Shown piece by piece: positions 37,090 through 50,132 of a stretch of 64,000 nt of DNA. The DNA lies in assembly GCA_004026145.2 (NCBI GenBank), contig CP034979.1, forward strand, positions 7,395,888 to 7,459,887, written 5' to 3'. Each line of letters begins with the position of its first letter. The stretch's first letter is position 1. Below the pieces are notes generated by a model. That model had not been told where the DNA came from and ran no database searches. It worked only from the letters and a program-made list of their open reading frames with translations. A program made the translations under genes and the position numbers. Source of the stretch: Takifugu bimaculatus (taxonomy: Eukaryota; Chordata; Actinopteri; Tetraodontiformes; Tetraodontidae).

Positions 37090-39560
37090 AACAGCCCTAT
37101 TAACTGTTTGAACACAAAGTGTCACCCTAAATGTTAATATTATGCACAAAGTGGGTAATTTGTGGAGAATGTTGGTACAGAAGTAGGAGTCAGTCTCAGC
37201 ATCACTCATTAGGTAATGAGTGAAGGTAAAAATATCACTTTATAGGCCTCATTGATTTTGATATTCACTGATTACTCCAAATTGGATGAGAGGAGCAACA
37301 CTGACAAATGTGTACAAATGCGCTCTGATATAATGTCACTAATTACTGCAGCCATAAAACCTGACTTTTATTAGGAAACCAAGCACTGCTTCTAAATAGA
37401 GGAATCAAAAAGACACTGATCTGTTGTGTTTTTTTGTTCAGCTGCTCATTAGTGATCAATTGATTTATTTCCCGGGAGTATTTTGGAAAGTTGGAGGGGC
37501 TTTAGAATTAAGCCTGGGGCTCATTACCTGATCAATGGCTGCTGTTGATGTATTCTGTGTTACTTTAACAAAGGAGGTCTTTGACTTGTGGGAAACTATT
37601 GAACCAGACGTAATGTTGGCTTATTCATCAAGGATACAGTCGAGAGTGCTGTGTTCACTAAACTCACTTTCGTTTATTTTACACCATTTGAGTCAGATCT
37701 TAAAAGTAAGTGGTTTATGAGGAGCATTTACACAACCCGATTTCTGTATTAACGTATAAATTAACTGCAGTGCGTCATTAACTTCCAATGGTAACTCTAC
37801 AATAAACAGCTTCTCATATCTCTAACACTGAACAAGTACTTTTGATGTGCAAATCTATGCCAAGCAATTCCAAGATTATTGGATTTTTAGCCAAGTTTGC
37901 CACAGTGCTCAGATTGTGATGGTCACAATTATTGGGAAACACAAACACGGTCTGTTCTAGATGATCAGATCTTCAAACTTAGATGTTTAATAGTTGCAGG
38001 TCTTTGCACCAGCTAGATACTGTTTAATCTTATTCTCACCCTCCACCCGTATCTGTCTCTAGCTAACGGTATCAGTTTCCTCACAACCTTCGAAGATTTG
38101 TTTAATTCTTCAGCTCAGTGGGAAAATTCACACGGTTAATGAAATTTCCCTGCAGATGGGACAGTGTCTATTGTTGTTTTTCACCTCTGCATGCTTCAGC
38201 AGTGCTGACAAGCTGCTGATGTGTGGTTTTATCCTTGACAAGCATAGCTGTCCTATCTTGCCCAAAGACATCTTGCAGTTCCGCAGAATAGTATTCAGAC
38301 CATTGGACGAATAAAGAAGAAGTAGAGCTAAAATATTCCAGTTTTTCAGAGCTGAAAATGTTGATTGGATTAACCTGGATTGGTTTGATTTTCTTAAAAT
38401 GACCTGCATTCTAATTAATGTTATCCAAATCAATGCAATCTAAATCTAAAACAATTTAGATTGTAGACTTTTTGAAAATACTTTATTTTGAATTTACTGG
38501 TAAGTAGTTGTTATCTATTAGTTTTAAATCTTTTTTAAACCTAGATTTGTAATGTTCATTGTAATATGACCAGATATAAAAAGTCCACTAGATTCTGAAT
38601 ACAAGCAACATAATGGACAACTAAATGAACAGATTTTATGAGCCTATTTATTATCATAAAGACCATCTGTCCTGACTGTCAACCTATACTAGTTGTGGGG
38701 GAAAAAACAAAAAATGACACTATTACAGTGTAAACATCTGTTGGGTAAATGTATAAAATATCCCAGATCAATCAAGCCCTTAAAGTTATTTACCTAAGTG
38801 ATTCTGTGCAGATGTGATGCATGAACACAAAAATCAAACTATCAGATCATTTAAATTGTCTGTAGATATATCAGCAGACATCAATTTTCCTATCACATTC
38901 GTGAAAATGTGGAAGAACGTTGCAGGAGGTAGATCGAGTTAAACATACTGCATTTATCAGCAAACACATGATTGATTTCAATGCCTCTTTGCTCTAAAGG
39001 TTGAGCTTTTAAGGACACAAACAAGCCTTAGATGCTCTAACGCAAACTAAGAAGTAGGTCAAGCGGCAAGAAAAATCATTGCCATAAATACATCACATTT
39101 AAAAGTACTTCAAAGGGAAAAAATTGGTTAAGGTTATATTTGGTTGTGTAATTATAGAAATACCACGCTTGAATAAACAAACTTGAAGGTCACGGCGGAG
39201 TTATGCTTTCTGAATCAATTCAGGTGATATTAATGCTGTCACTCGGATCTCCATCGATTTTTTAAAGTCCATCACCAGGACAGCAGCCACAATAACACAC
39301 TCTTCCATCAGTTCCACTGTGAAAGGGTTATTGTTGCTACTCTTATTTATTTTCTTTCCAATACAATTACATTTTTGAGCCTAATGGAGTCCTGATCTGT
39401 AGATTCACCAGTAGATTATATTAGTGAGGTATGTTGTTGTCATATTTCTGATTGGTTGTAGAAGTATAATTGGGCACATTAAGTTAAGGTGTTGAACCAT
39501 AAAAACAATGAAAGGACATTTAAAGCTCTTTTGGTCCTACTCGCGTACCGTAGTTCGTGA
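37090..39560. other. AT-rich sequence, nothing assigned
   Basis: No convincing exon or repeat. A plus-strand ORF at 37535-37720 ends at a donor-like site (TTAAAA|gtaagt) but has no clear acceptor or homology. Confidence 0.35.
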
Positions 39561-39572
39561 CAGGTGTCCCCC

Positions 39573-39585
39573 GTTGCCTAGTAAC
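39573..39585 (+). promoter_or_regulatory. RFX X-box motif, probable cfap46 promoter
   Basis: GTTGCC-T-AGTAAC is a perfect match to the RFX consensus GTNRCC-N(0-3)-RGYAAC. It lies in a short CpG-containing stretch in an AT-rich neighbourhood, 1.5 kb before the first secure exon of cfap46, a motile-cilium gene. RFX2/RFX3 control of axonemal genes is established knowledge; its use here is inference. Confidence 0.65.
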
Positions 39586-40074
39586 GCTCAAGCGCAGCAG
39601 CGTTCCGATAGTAGTGTTGATTGACCTCAAAAACTGTGTTATTTGTTTACCACAAATATATATTTAATGCTTAAAGGGGACTGGAAGTCTCTTTAAATAC
39701 CTCAAGTTTGTGGCTGGAACTTTGAAAATCCTCTGGTCCGGAGAAAACTGACATATTGCTGCTAACGCGGTAGCATTCTTCCTAAACTTCCGCTTCAACG
39801 CTATTATTATCTAGCGTTGCGTCGAAAATTAGTAATGATTTAATGTCTTTGACATGGACCGGGATGTGTTACGGCATCGTAATATATTCACATTAATTAT
39901 ACCTAATTATTAATACATTGTATTTTGTCAGAAGTTACAGGCTGTTCATGAAACCTCGAGCATCATATATACTTGTGTGTGTGTCTGTGTGTGTGTGTTT
40001 GCGTGTGTCTGTGTGTGTGTGTGTGAAGCCTTTATATAAAGCCTGATGCTTGTAGTTAAATAAATGGATTACAT

Positions 40075-40240
40075 ATCTATTGTAACCACAGGGCCGGTGG
40101 TCTGAGGGTTCCTGGGAGGGTTCCTGGGTTGCCACGAGTCCTTCAGGGCACTGCCGAGGTACCCTTGAGCAGGTACCTTCCTCCTTTGATGCTCAGGTAG
40201 GGCCCTGTTATGACCTGGCTGGACCTGAAAGGTCATGTTG
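40075..40240 (+). mobile_element. SINE-like fragment
   Basis: Contains CTGCCGAGGTACCCTTGAGC followed by aggtacc, the same core as the 29.8-kb element but in plus orientation, preceded by a GGGTTCCTGGGTTGCCACGA stretch typical of tRNA-derived SINE heads with a degraded B box. Confidence 0.45.
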
Positions 40241-41089
40241 TATAATGTCTACTGTATGTTTCAGTGACAACGGCGCTGGAAACAACAATTCCTCCATCAT
40301 AGAAGCTTTTGGGCTGGAGAGGTTTGATTCAATGCAACGTACAACATTACAACAATGTTACATTTCAGTACAACTGTCCTCTATATCAATTGCATCAATT
40401 AACTTCCACCAGCCTCCATCAGTCTGAATCACCAACAATGGGAAGCAATCCAAGAAACCAGGTAAGATATTGACAACAAGTAGAGATGATTGATTCCATG
40501 TGGCTCTGCCTGAAATGCAACATGTGTAAAACAGGTTACTCAATCATGGTATGTCCGACTGTGATGTGCGGATGCCAATTTAACTTCTAAACTAGCGTTC
40601 CATCTGCTGCTAGAAGGCAGGACGGAACAAACTGACTGGTTTAATGTGCATTCATTAATGACTGGTCTTGAGTTTCTGTACGTGTGAGTAGAAGAGGGGG
40701 ACCGTGAACATGCATGAAGGCTAGAATATGAACACACACAAGCTATGGGAGAGAGGTGGGCTGGGGGTGACTCCTGGTGGGATGTGGGTACTTCCTGGGG
40801 TTCTTTCAGAGGCCCACAGAGGAACACTTGGCATATTTAAGAGTGGTTGTTTGAACTGACCATTAGAATAAAGCATTTTCTCACTATTGTCAACTACCTG
40901 ACATTGAAACTATACGTGTTGCACTCAGAAAAGGGTGTTTATTTTCAGATAAGTGCAAATACTTGTGCACCACACGGACACATTTTAGCCTTTCTCATCC
41001 ATTTCAAGTATTGGGCAAATGTAAAGAGGCTAAATGCAAATATGATGAAAATAATATAAATGTGCATCCGTTTTTCCCTCGTTGTTCAG

Positions 41090-41221
41090 CCGGATCATTC
41101 AGAGACCAGCAATGTGTGCCTGAAGATGTTCTCTGAAGAGATTCTACCAGCTGATCAATTATTGTCTGAAGCTCACCTCTGCCAGGGGCAACTGTGGACG
41201 CCATTAGCCACGGGGAACATG
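41090..41221 (+). CDS. cfap46: cfap46 exon (first secure)
   Basis: Acceptor cgttgttcag, donor AACATG|gtgagg, 44 codons, phase 0/0. It reads CLKMF then LLSEAHLCQGQLWTP, matching CLQMYF and RAHLCQAQLCAP of CFAP46. About 65 N-terminal residues should precede it. Confidence 0.9.
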
Positions 41222-44200
41222 GTGAGGACAGTAAATTACCTGCATTTTTGAAGTGCTTGTGTGTCAGTGAGGGCAGAAACACACACACACACACACACAC
41301 AATGGCCTATGTTGGAAAAGAAAAGTTTATAATGAGTGCACGTGACTTTAACTGGCACAGATTCAGAATTTCTCTGGAATTTTGTTGCAGCTTTATGAGG
41401 TTTTATAACGTCAGCAACGTCATTGTTGTGGGTAGTTTTTGGTGGAGTTCATACCTCTGTCAAATAATGTATAATTTACATTTATTCCATTACATCATCT
41501 TGAGATAAACATCAACTTTGAGTCACACTTTAGCGTAGTGTCCACATATTCACCATTACCCACCTCATTCAGCGTGTTAGCGGCATATCGATACATTAGT
41601 AGCAGCATAGTCCCCTTATTTTTCTACTTATTACACTATTAACTGTTCACCAGCTATAACTTAATTACTGCTTCTGCAGTCGGACATATGACATTGAATC
41701 AATAGTCTTTGCTTAGCATGGGCCTCATAAGGTGTTATTCACAGCCATTACTCCTCCATAATCCTTCCTAAACATAGTTTCTCTCCAGGGACGTCTGGAT
41801 TAAGTCATGTTAAGTCATTTAATTTGTGCTGTATTCTAAAGTGGCAACAGGTTGTTAGGTTGTTGTTTTCTCTTTTGGTACAAATATTCTCTCCCAGTTA
41901 CAAGCCCTGATTACCAGTAGGCAGCTTAAGGTAAGAGCATGACCTGCTCAAAGCCAACAGTAACACTTTTTAGGTGGATAAAAGGTGACATATTACAAAC
42001 TACACACGCGTCACACCTCGGCGTTATGGATCTTTGGTCCTCAGCCCGAAGGAGACAGATTGAGGAGGTTCAGGTTTTATCAGGGAAACACAGTGAGGTG
42101 TCCTCTGCTGAAACGACCCTTAAACACAAACACAGACGTATATACTGAAATGTGTTGTAGCGCACCGACTGAGGACGACACTTCCTCTAAGGTCTGCTCT
42201 CTTTTAGAATAAAGTCTTGTCTGCATGTAAATGCTACAGGCTTTTCAGCCTTTTTTTTTTAAAAACTTCCTTTCAAGCCCTGCTGCCAGTGTTTATGATT
42301 CTTGGCCTCCTTTGACTTTTTCATGTCCTCTTCCTTCTCTTTCTTCTGACTCTTACTTTGATGTTCACGTCATGTGACACAGAAGCTGAGAGACAAACCA
42401 ACCTAAATGCATTGGACCTTCTTTTTGGCATGGACTGAAATGTAACAATGGTGAAATTAGTTTTTCTCTTTTTTTATTGGAATAATGAACAAAAACACAA
42501 AGAGTGCCCCGTCCCCGTCTCCCTCCCACCGGAACACACACTGGAATTCCAACTACGGCTTTGAAATCTTCACATTTCACCATTTTCTTTGTTGTTTTCT
42601 GTTTCAGAAGGACTTTGAAGAAACCATCCGGCGTTTTCTGAAAGACATTGAAACGTCAAAAGCCGAGCACCCGCGGTGGGTAGGAAGGATCTTGTACTTA
42701 GTGTTCAGAAGTCAGAAGTGGAACATAGTTTTCGCTGATTTGGGAGAACGTTCGTCGTCCCTGCAGATTCTTACAAAGTTTTCAAACATCTCAGGCTAAT
42801 TTGTAGATTTTTTCAAAACGTGAAGAGTGTCTCAAATTGTGTTTATAATTGCCAAGCCTAACCTGATCCCCCACGTATCTGTGCCCTCACCTCGTAATAG
42901 ATGATGCTCTCTGTGGGTTCTGATAAATGTGGGCTGTGATGAACGTAGAAAAAGAGAAATGGTCCGAGTTTCCTTCCTTGCTTTCAAAGATGTATTTGTA
43001 GGGAAGAGACGCCTTTGGAAGAAAAGAAACGCGGCTCCTCTTTGCTAATGAACTCATAACCTGTCAATAAACGGGCTGAATGTGCATTCCCATTAACACC
43101 AGTGGGACTGCGCATCTTACGCAACCAGCCCAGACGATTGCACGGAGCAATCTCTGGTGAATAAATTAGCACCACTCAAACAGTCTGTTCACACAATTTC
43201 CTTCAAAACAGTGCTTTGAATCCATAAATTATTATTTAAATCGCACCGTCCGGGGCGCACTCGTGAGACTCGTCGGTTGATGGTTAATCCGGGCGCATTT
43301 GCAATTCGCATGAATCCTGCGAGCCGATGACGCCACGAACTGAGTGGCGCGAACAAATAAACTGACTTGAGAATGCATGAGTAAATAATTCAGCCTTCCT
43401 GGTTTGCATGCGCTTCATTTCTGACAGCTTCCACTACAAAGTCTTCAACTCCTCCGTGCGTTACTTCCACGCCGTGCGGCCCTTCCTGCAGCCGGGCAGG
43501 TGTCAGCATCTGGTTCCTTCCCTCAGGGAGGTGATCCAAAGCCTGGAGGAGGTGGACGACCGGGACCATAGCTGGAGGGCTGAACTCATGATGCAAGTGC
43601 ACCTACTTGTCTTTCATTTTAAAAAAAAAAATGCTGTAATTCTGTCCTGTCAGCGTTTCTCCTCCGCCAACATATTTTTCCCTCCAGAGCTTGCTGGGAA
43701 TATATTGTAGTTTCTGCTACCGGCTTTTTAATGACTTCTTCCCCGAGACCTTCGGCTAGCATTCCATATTTGACAATATTGCAAATGTTATGCACATTTG
43801 GTTCATGAATGCGACACGGTATTAGTATGGTTGAGTAAACCGATTCCTCAGGGGGGCGAGTACATGATGTTATGTGTTATTAGCTGCGCGGTCAGGTTTT
43901 GCATTCAAGTCATAGTAGGGCCTTTACGAGGTTCTAAAAGCACTAATATCATGCATGAAGTATGTCCGATGCTGGGTTCTGTGTGAAAGGAGGAGAGGCA
44001 GTGCCAGGCGTGTGCAGGTAACAGGAGGGTGTGCGGGGAGGAAGCGAGTGTGTGAGGCAGCAGCGAGCCTGATGGTGCAGACGGATTTGGGAAAGAATGT
44101 GTCGTTTAACTGGCAGCCAGTGGAGGTTTTGGAGGTTAGCGGCGATGCTATTCTGTCAGTGGCTGTGAGTGAGGAGTTGGGCAGCAGAGTGGAGTATGTG

Positions 44201-47200
44201 CTGGCCATTGGTGAGACCTTCTGCTAACCCGACACTTAAAACTATCCAAATTTGATAAAAACTAATGTTTCAGTCAAAGTGTGGCTCAGAAGAGCAAAAT
44301 AAGTTAAAGGAGACACTTGTAAGTAGCAGCTTCTCAAAACTTACATGTATTAAAACAACTGCTGTAGTTCTTTGTAACCTGCTGTTTTAAAACCTCTATT
44401 TTGTGACCATGTGACCACAAGAAAATGTGTTGTCTCATTTGCTCTTTCTTTGTTTTCAGGCACCTGATCACGTGTCTTGTGGATTCTGGGGACAAAAACG
44501 AGGCTGCAAGTTTCGCCAAAGTTACAGAGACGTTTATCAAAGCACACATTCCACGCCGTTTCTCAAGACTCTTTATGCTACTGGTAAATGTCCTGACTCT
44601 GCTATTATGAACACATTGGGGATAATGTAAGCAACCACAACAGCACCGTTGTCCTGGACATGACAGGATTTTTTTAACTTTCAGGTGCAGTTGTTTTTAT
44701 AGCATCTTCTCTAATGAAACATGCGTTATTATAACTCAAAGCTATATTTTCACCCCTGTGACAGGGCCATTCAGACTGTTAGCTCACAACCGTTGCTGGC
44801 TAGCAGCCGCTGCTCACCTCCTGTGCTGGTTAGCATTTAGCCACGTGGCCTCCAGCCACCTGTTTTTGGCACTGCTTTTTTCCAGGGTGTGCTCCAGGCC
44901 GGGATTGGCGACTGGTGCTTTCGTTTGCTGTGGAGGTTTTGGAACTTGGATTTACCGTTGGACTCGCCTGTGGGCTTTTCTGCCCGTCTCAAAATGTATC
45001 TGGTGCTCCCGTTTGGGGGCTCAGCTTCTTCAGGATTCATGGACTTCAGTGGGATCTGCCCTCTCTGCCTGAGAGCTTTAACTTTTCTGTGGACCAGCCT
45101 GAAACCGGCCGCCGCCCGAGGAATTCTACTGCCTGCACTACTGCTATTTATGACTATTGTGATAATACAAGCAATAAAACACCGTTATATAGCATTTCAA
45201 CGCAGTAATATGAAACAAAAAGTCAATGTCAAACACTAAAAGAAGATTAAAATATTAATCGTCCTTTGTCATATGGGGGTTTTCTCTCTAAGAGCCTTTT
45301 ATTGACTCTTCTCGTCTTATTACAGGTGCATCACAAGCTGGCAGAAACTGACACCCTCACTGAACTAAGCAGCCAGAGTGCGGAATTATCTGCAATCTAC
45401 AAAATACAGCAAGTTAAAAAGTAAGCAGCTTTGGTTCGATTCGGTTAGACTTTCCATGAATTTACTATTGTTGCCTGTCGTTGAGTTCTGTCTTGACATC
45501 GTGCTTCAGAGAATATATTTCTCTGGCTGACAGTTTGCTTTGATAATTTAAACTTAACAGATATTTCTGTCACGTTTGTCATAATTGAGGTTACGCCCAA
45601 ACACCTTTGTTTGATCATTCTTCATTTTACCTTTAATATGTGTTTTCTTCAGTGCGTTTTAGTGTTTTATGGAGCTGTGTGTCATTCAGAGGCTTCAGTA
45701 ATGCCTGGATTACTCTCCCATCTTTCTATTGACGTGAAACCTTAATTTCAGTCTTGTAGCTTAACAACATAATATTGATATAGAAGATTGGTTGAGATGC
45801 ACCTGGAGAAACACAACCCATTTTTCTATACACTCTGAATGAATAAGTAATGATGGAACCTTGTATTTAGGTGGTGCTCTTTTACTCCTGTTCACACCCC
45901 TCACTCAATATACTTTATTTGTAGTGGACATTATGTTGTCTGATGCATAAAAGGTTTGCTAAAAAGTGATGCGTGGCGATGGGGGCTGCACTGTGACTGT
46001 ACCTCTGCGTGACGAGAGCAGCACTGTGGCCGCTGCAGTCGCACTCCTCACCCACCCTTTTCTCCAGGCATGTACTCCACATGTCAGAGCTCCTCACGGT
46101 TACTCAGCTATAAAAGTTGACAGCACGTCAGTGCGCCTTGACCATCATCACCAGCGTATATAGATGATTTAGCCCAGGGTTTATGTACAGTCTGTATAAG
46201 TGCGTTGAATACAAATAAGGATCACGGATACTGTACACAGACTGCTTTTCATCTTGTTGCAGCAGGTTGGAGGAAACGCCTGAAAGTGACTTAAAGCAGG
46301 AGCTTGAAGAGATCTTGCAGCTGCTAGTGGGACATGCTAAAGACTCCAGCACGCATTTGAGCTCCATCCCAGCACCCTTTGAACCAACCGACAGGTCTGC
46401 GACCTAAAGTGTCCCAAACAAATCTCCTACGATAACATTTGTTACTCCGTGTTCTCTTCAACATCCCACCACTGTAAAAGCATATTTAGATGCCCAGGGC
46501 AGCACATGACTCAGATTAATGTAGCGACTGTTGGGAGCTGTATAAATTATGTTTTATCTGGGATTTGCAGAGCTGCCTTCCTCTTGGAGTTGGCTCTGCT
46601 GGCGCTGCACGTGAAGCATCAGAAAGTAGCTGCCAGCTGTTTGAAAGAGCTGAAGTCAGTGGGAGAAGCTGTGAGTTCTTAAAGTTCTCTTCAAATCCTT
46701 CAGTGTATCATGTAACAGCACAGATTTGTCAAAGACCTAGAAGAGATGAACATCAGTAACCAGTCGGTGCTAAAGCGCACAGCTACATTTAGCTTGTAGT
46801 TAACTTCTGTCATCTGTTTGTTACTTAATTGTCAGGTTGCTCACTTGTTCTCATGTGGATTTCTTTTTAGAGCGTTGGACAACAAATTATAATGGAGTGT
46901 GTCAACTCTGAAATCAACCTCCTGAAGAGAGACGCCATGATGAACGTCTATTGCAGAGCCAGTATAGAGGTGCTCGCTTATCGCCTCGAGTTAACAACAG
47001 TGTGCTTGGGGCTTTTTTGTGTCTTCGTGTGAATCAGTCAGTCCAGGACTAGTGATGAGCATGAAGAAGAGATGTGAAAGGTGTTTCATGCGTTGGGCGT
47101 CTGCAACAGCATTCTGCAGTTCCTGTATTTGGACACAGAATAGGATGGTTTTCAAGGTGAAGTTTGGGGCCAAGATACATTTCTAGTGGGTGGCAGGAAA

Positions 47201-50084
47201 CACAAAGAGGTAAATTCAGGGTCAGAACGGTTTGCTACAAAAACCAGCTGCACATAAGCTCGGATTCTCTCAGGCTTGTACTCGTATTATAGAGTGACCA
47301 CACTCAATTCCACAGATTCATCTTCCACAATGATGTTGCAGGTAACGCATTCAAAACAACAAATATGTTCTAACGTTTCTCAGTTTGCTGTTGTGTTTTA
47401 GTAAAACTATTTTGGAGATCGGTTTATGTAACCAGAAATGTCGAGTTTCTATATGTTGTTGTTTTCTTTTTGTCCTGCAGGCACGGCTAAAGGAAATAAC
47501 CAAACTAGACCAGTGCCTGCAGACAGCAACGAGGGAGGGTGACCCTCAGGCCATGCAAGCTGTGTGTGCAACCCAGTGGACGATCTGTTTGCCCCTGTTG
47601 CAGCCTAAATTCAGGAAATACATCAGGACCCCTCTGCTGAATGTAGCTATCGTGCTGGAAGAGATTCAAAGGTGTAAAAGAAGCATCCCATCCCGTTTGT
47701 GTGTATAATCTTGAAGACAGGGATATTTTACTTCAAAAGTCCATATTTGTTTTGTCTGCCTGACTTGACTTTAGGATTTTGACCCAGATTTCCATCCCTT
47801 TGTAATATGTGTGTATTAATGCTGCAAGTCTTGGTGCTATTTTAACACAGTGTGTTTGTGGAGATGCGCTGTCAGCTCCACTCAGAGCTGGCAGCGATCG
47901 AAGAGGAGAAGGGGAGCCTTGAAGCTTCCCTGACTCACCTACAGAAAGCCCTGCTGCTGGATGATGGAACACAACAAGAGCATCTGTCGTCAGCCGTGCA
48001 TCTCCTGCAGCTCAGAACCGCCCTCGACCAAACGCCCTCCCGACGCGAGGACAAAGCTGCTCAGCTCCTGCAGAAGGTCTCACTCTCGGTCTCACAGCAA
48101 ATCTTTGACACAAAATCATTTAAATTAATTTAAAAAAAATACAAAAAAGGAAGCTCTTCACCTAGACTCTGGATGGATTCAGCATCCTTGAGTCAGTCTC
48201 GGGGTGTCCAGCTGCCTAAGAGTGACCTTCTATCCAATCGGTCTTCGGCAGGTTAGAGACTTGCACCCCAAAGACGAGACGGACATCCGTCCAACTCTGG
48301 TTTCTGTGGGTCTTCTGTTGGCTCCCGATGAATTCCAGATGGTGCTGGATGCAGACAACATCCCTGAAAGTAATGATTTCTCATGGTCACTTGCTATTAA
48401 ACAGTAGCACTTTAACTGTTTTTTAGCCAAATATGCTTAAATTTCTGATCTGTATTTTCTTCTCTGTGGAAGTCAGATATTGTGTCTCTTTTATGCACAT
48501 AACCTTTGTGAGTAATGACAAAATGTCCCAAGCGTTGAGCTATTAATCACATTCTATCCTTGATTAGAGGAGTGGAGAATGATTGATGGCTCCATGCTCA
48601 CTACAGCAGATGTGGTCAATCCTGGTGTGATTTTTCACATCCAACATATTTTGTTGTCTGTTCTTTGACTGTGACTCTTTAAAGCTACGACTGGCCCGAC
48701 AGTTTAAAAAGTACGGGCGGCCAAATCCCACATAGAAATGAGGAAAGCTGGTTGGTACTTCATGATCAAGGGCGTGGGCCGCTCCGGAGCGGATCACACT
48801 CGGCTGTACCTGCACCTGAATGCAAACGGCATCTTAGTTTTCCTGCAGTGTGTCGGCTCCCGTCCAGGCTGCGCGTCGCCTCTGTGGCTCACTGCAAAGA
48901 GTCATCGACCATGTGCGGTGAAACATGGAGAAGCAGGGATTGAACTCAAGTACAGTGTCACTTCAGCCTCCTTGGTACCCAGCACCAAATGAACAATCAG
49001 AACCACTAATGACCCAGAGAAGACCTCCTGACAGCTAATCAAATTGGGTTAGGAGCCGTGGTCCCAAGTGACGGCACTTTTCTGTTTGTCTTTAAACTTC
49101 AAGAGTGTCCGCGATCTTAACGCTTAACAGCACATTTTTAGCGTTAAAGAAAGGTTCTGCCGGAACATAAAGATTTTAGTAGAACACAGGACCGATTTAT
49201 CAAAAAGTAACTTTAGTTGTTGCTCTGCTGCTCATTAGTTTGTTTTGGAGAAAAGCCCGCCTGTATAAATAGACACACATCTCTTCTTCATGCTCATCAG
49301 ATATTGCATCAACGTACAGCCTATTTCTCTATTTTAGGTTGTTTGATTTGTATTTATTATCTTCTCTGTGATGATGGATTGTAAAAAGATTTATATTTGG
49401 GTTCACTTTACAACATTGATTTCCCTCTTAAAGACCTTTTATTGTTAGAAATGGGTCATTTTCCCTCTTTATGACCCTGGTTAAACCCGGCTTCCGATGG
49501 TTTGCCCACACAGAAGTAGCACAAAAAGGATTGTTGCGTAACTAATGTATAAATCTTCATGTTCTTTAAATTATACGCAGTCATCAAGGCTTCGGAAGCA
49601 GCAGCACCAGTCATTTCCAGCCGTCGCTGTAAAATATGCTAATTTATTATTCAGAGAAAATGCAAACTATTTGCCAGGAGAAGGAATACATTTCAATATG
49701 TCAATCAGTCTTGTTTACTTCCTGTAGGCTGTCCCGAGTCTGGACCTGCAGCTCAGCTCGGTGAAAAGGCTGCACATCACTCTGCATCTGTATGTAAGGT
49801 GGATGGACACTTGGACAGACGAGGAGAAGATGCTGACAGCACAGAGAGGTATAGAGTGTGTGGGCGTGATGTTCCCTTATATCAATTTGCATGTCCAGCA
49901 CAGACCCAGAGCCCGGCTTCTGTTTCCATCTTTTTCTGAACTAATTACCTCAGAATTCCACTTGGATTACTGGCTCTCTAGAGTTGATTATGTGCCGTAG
50001 ATACTAACACTTAGAACTGCTAAATATGCATTATTTTCTGTTTTCTATGTGAGTGACTCCACTGGCCCTGAAAACAACCTAAGC

Positions 50085-50132
<48 letters not shown>

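Noticed and set aside
37535..37720. ORF with KEVFDLWE as a cfap46 exon
   Set aside because: The similarity to QEVFDTSE is limited to one short match; there is no clear acceptor, and the rest does not align.
40850..40960. Plus-strand LYVLHSEKG as the missing cfap46 exon 2 (family FYVLCAEQ)
   Set aside because: Only four of eight residues agree, there is no usable GT donor in phase 0, and the acceptor is poor.
48560..49010. ORF-like block in a cfap46 intron (WYFMIKGVGRSGAD)
   Set aside because: Stops interrupt it, no family is recognised and cfap46 homology skips it; possibly a dead repeat.
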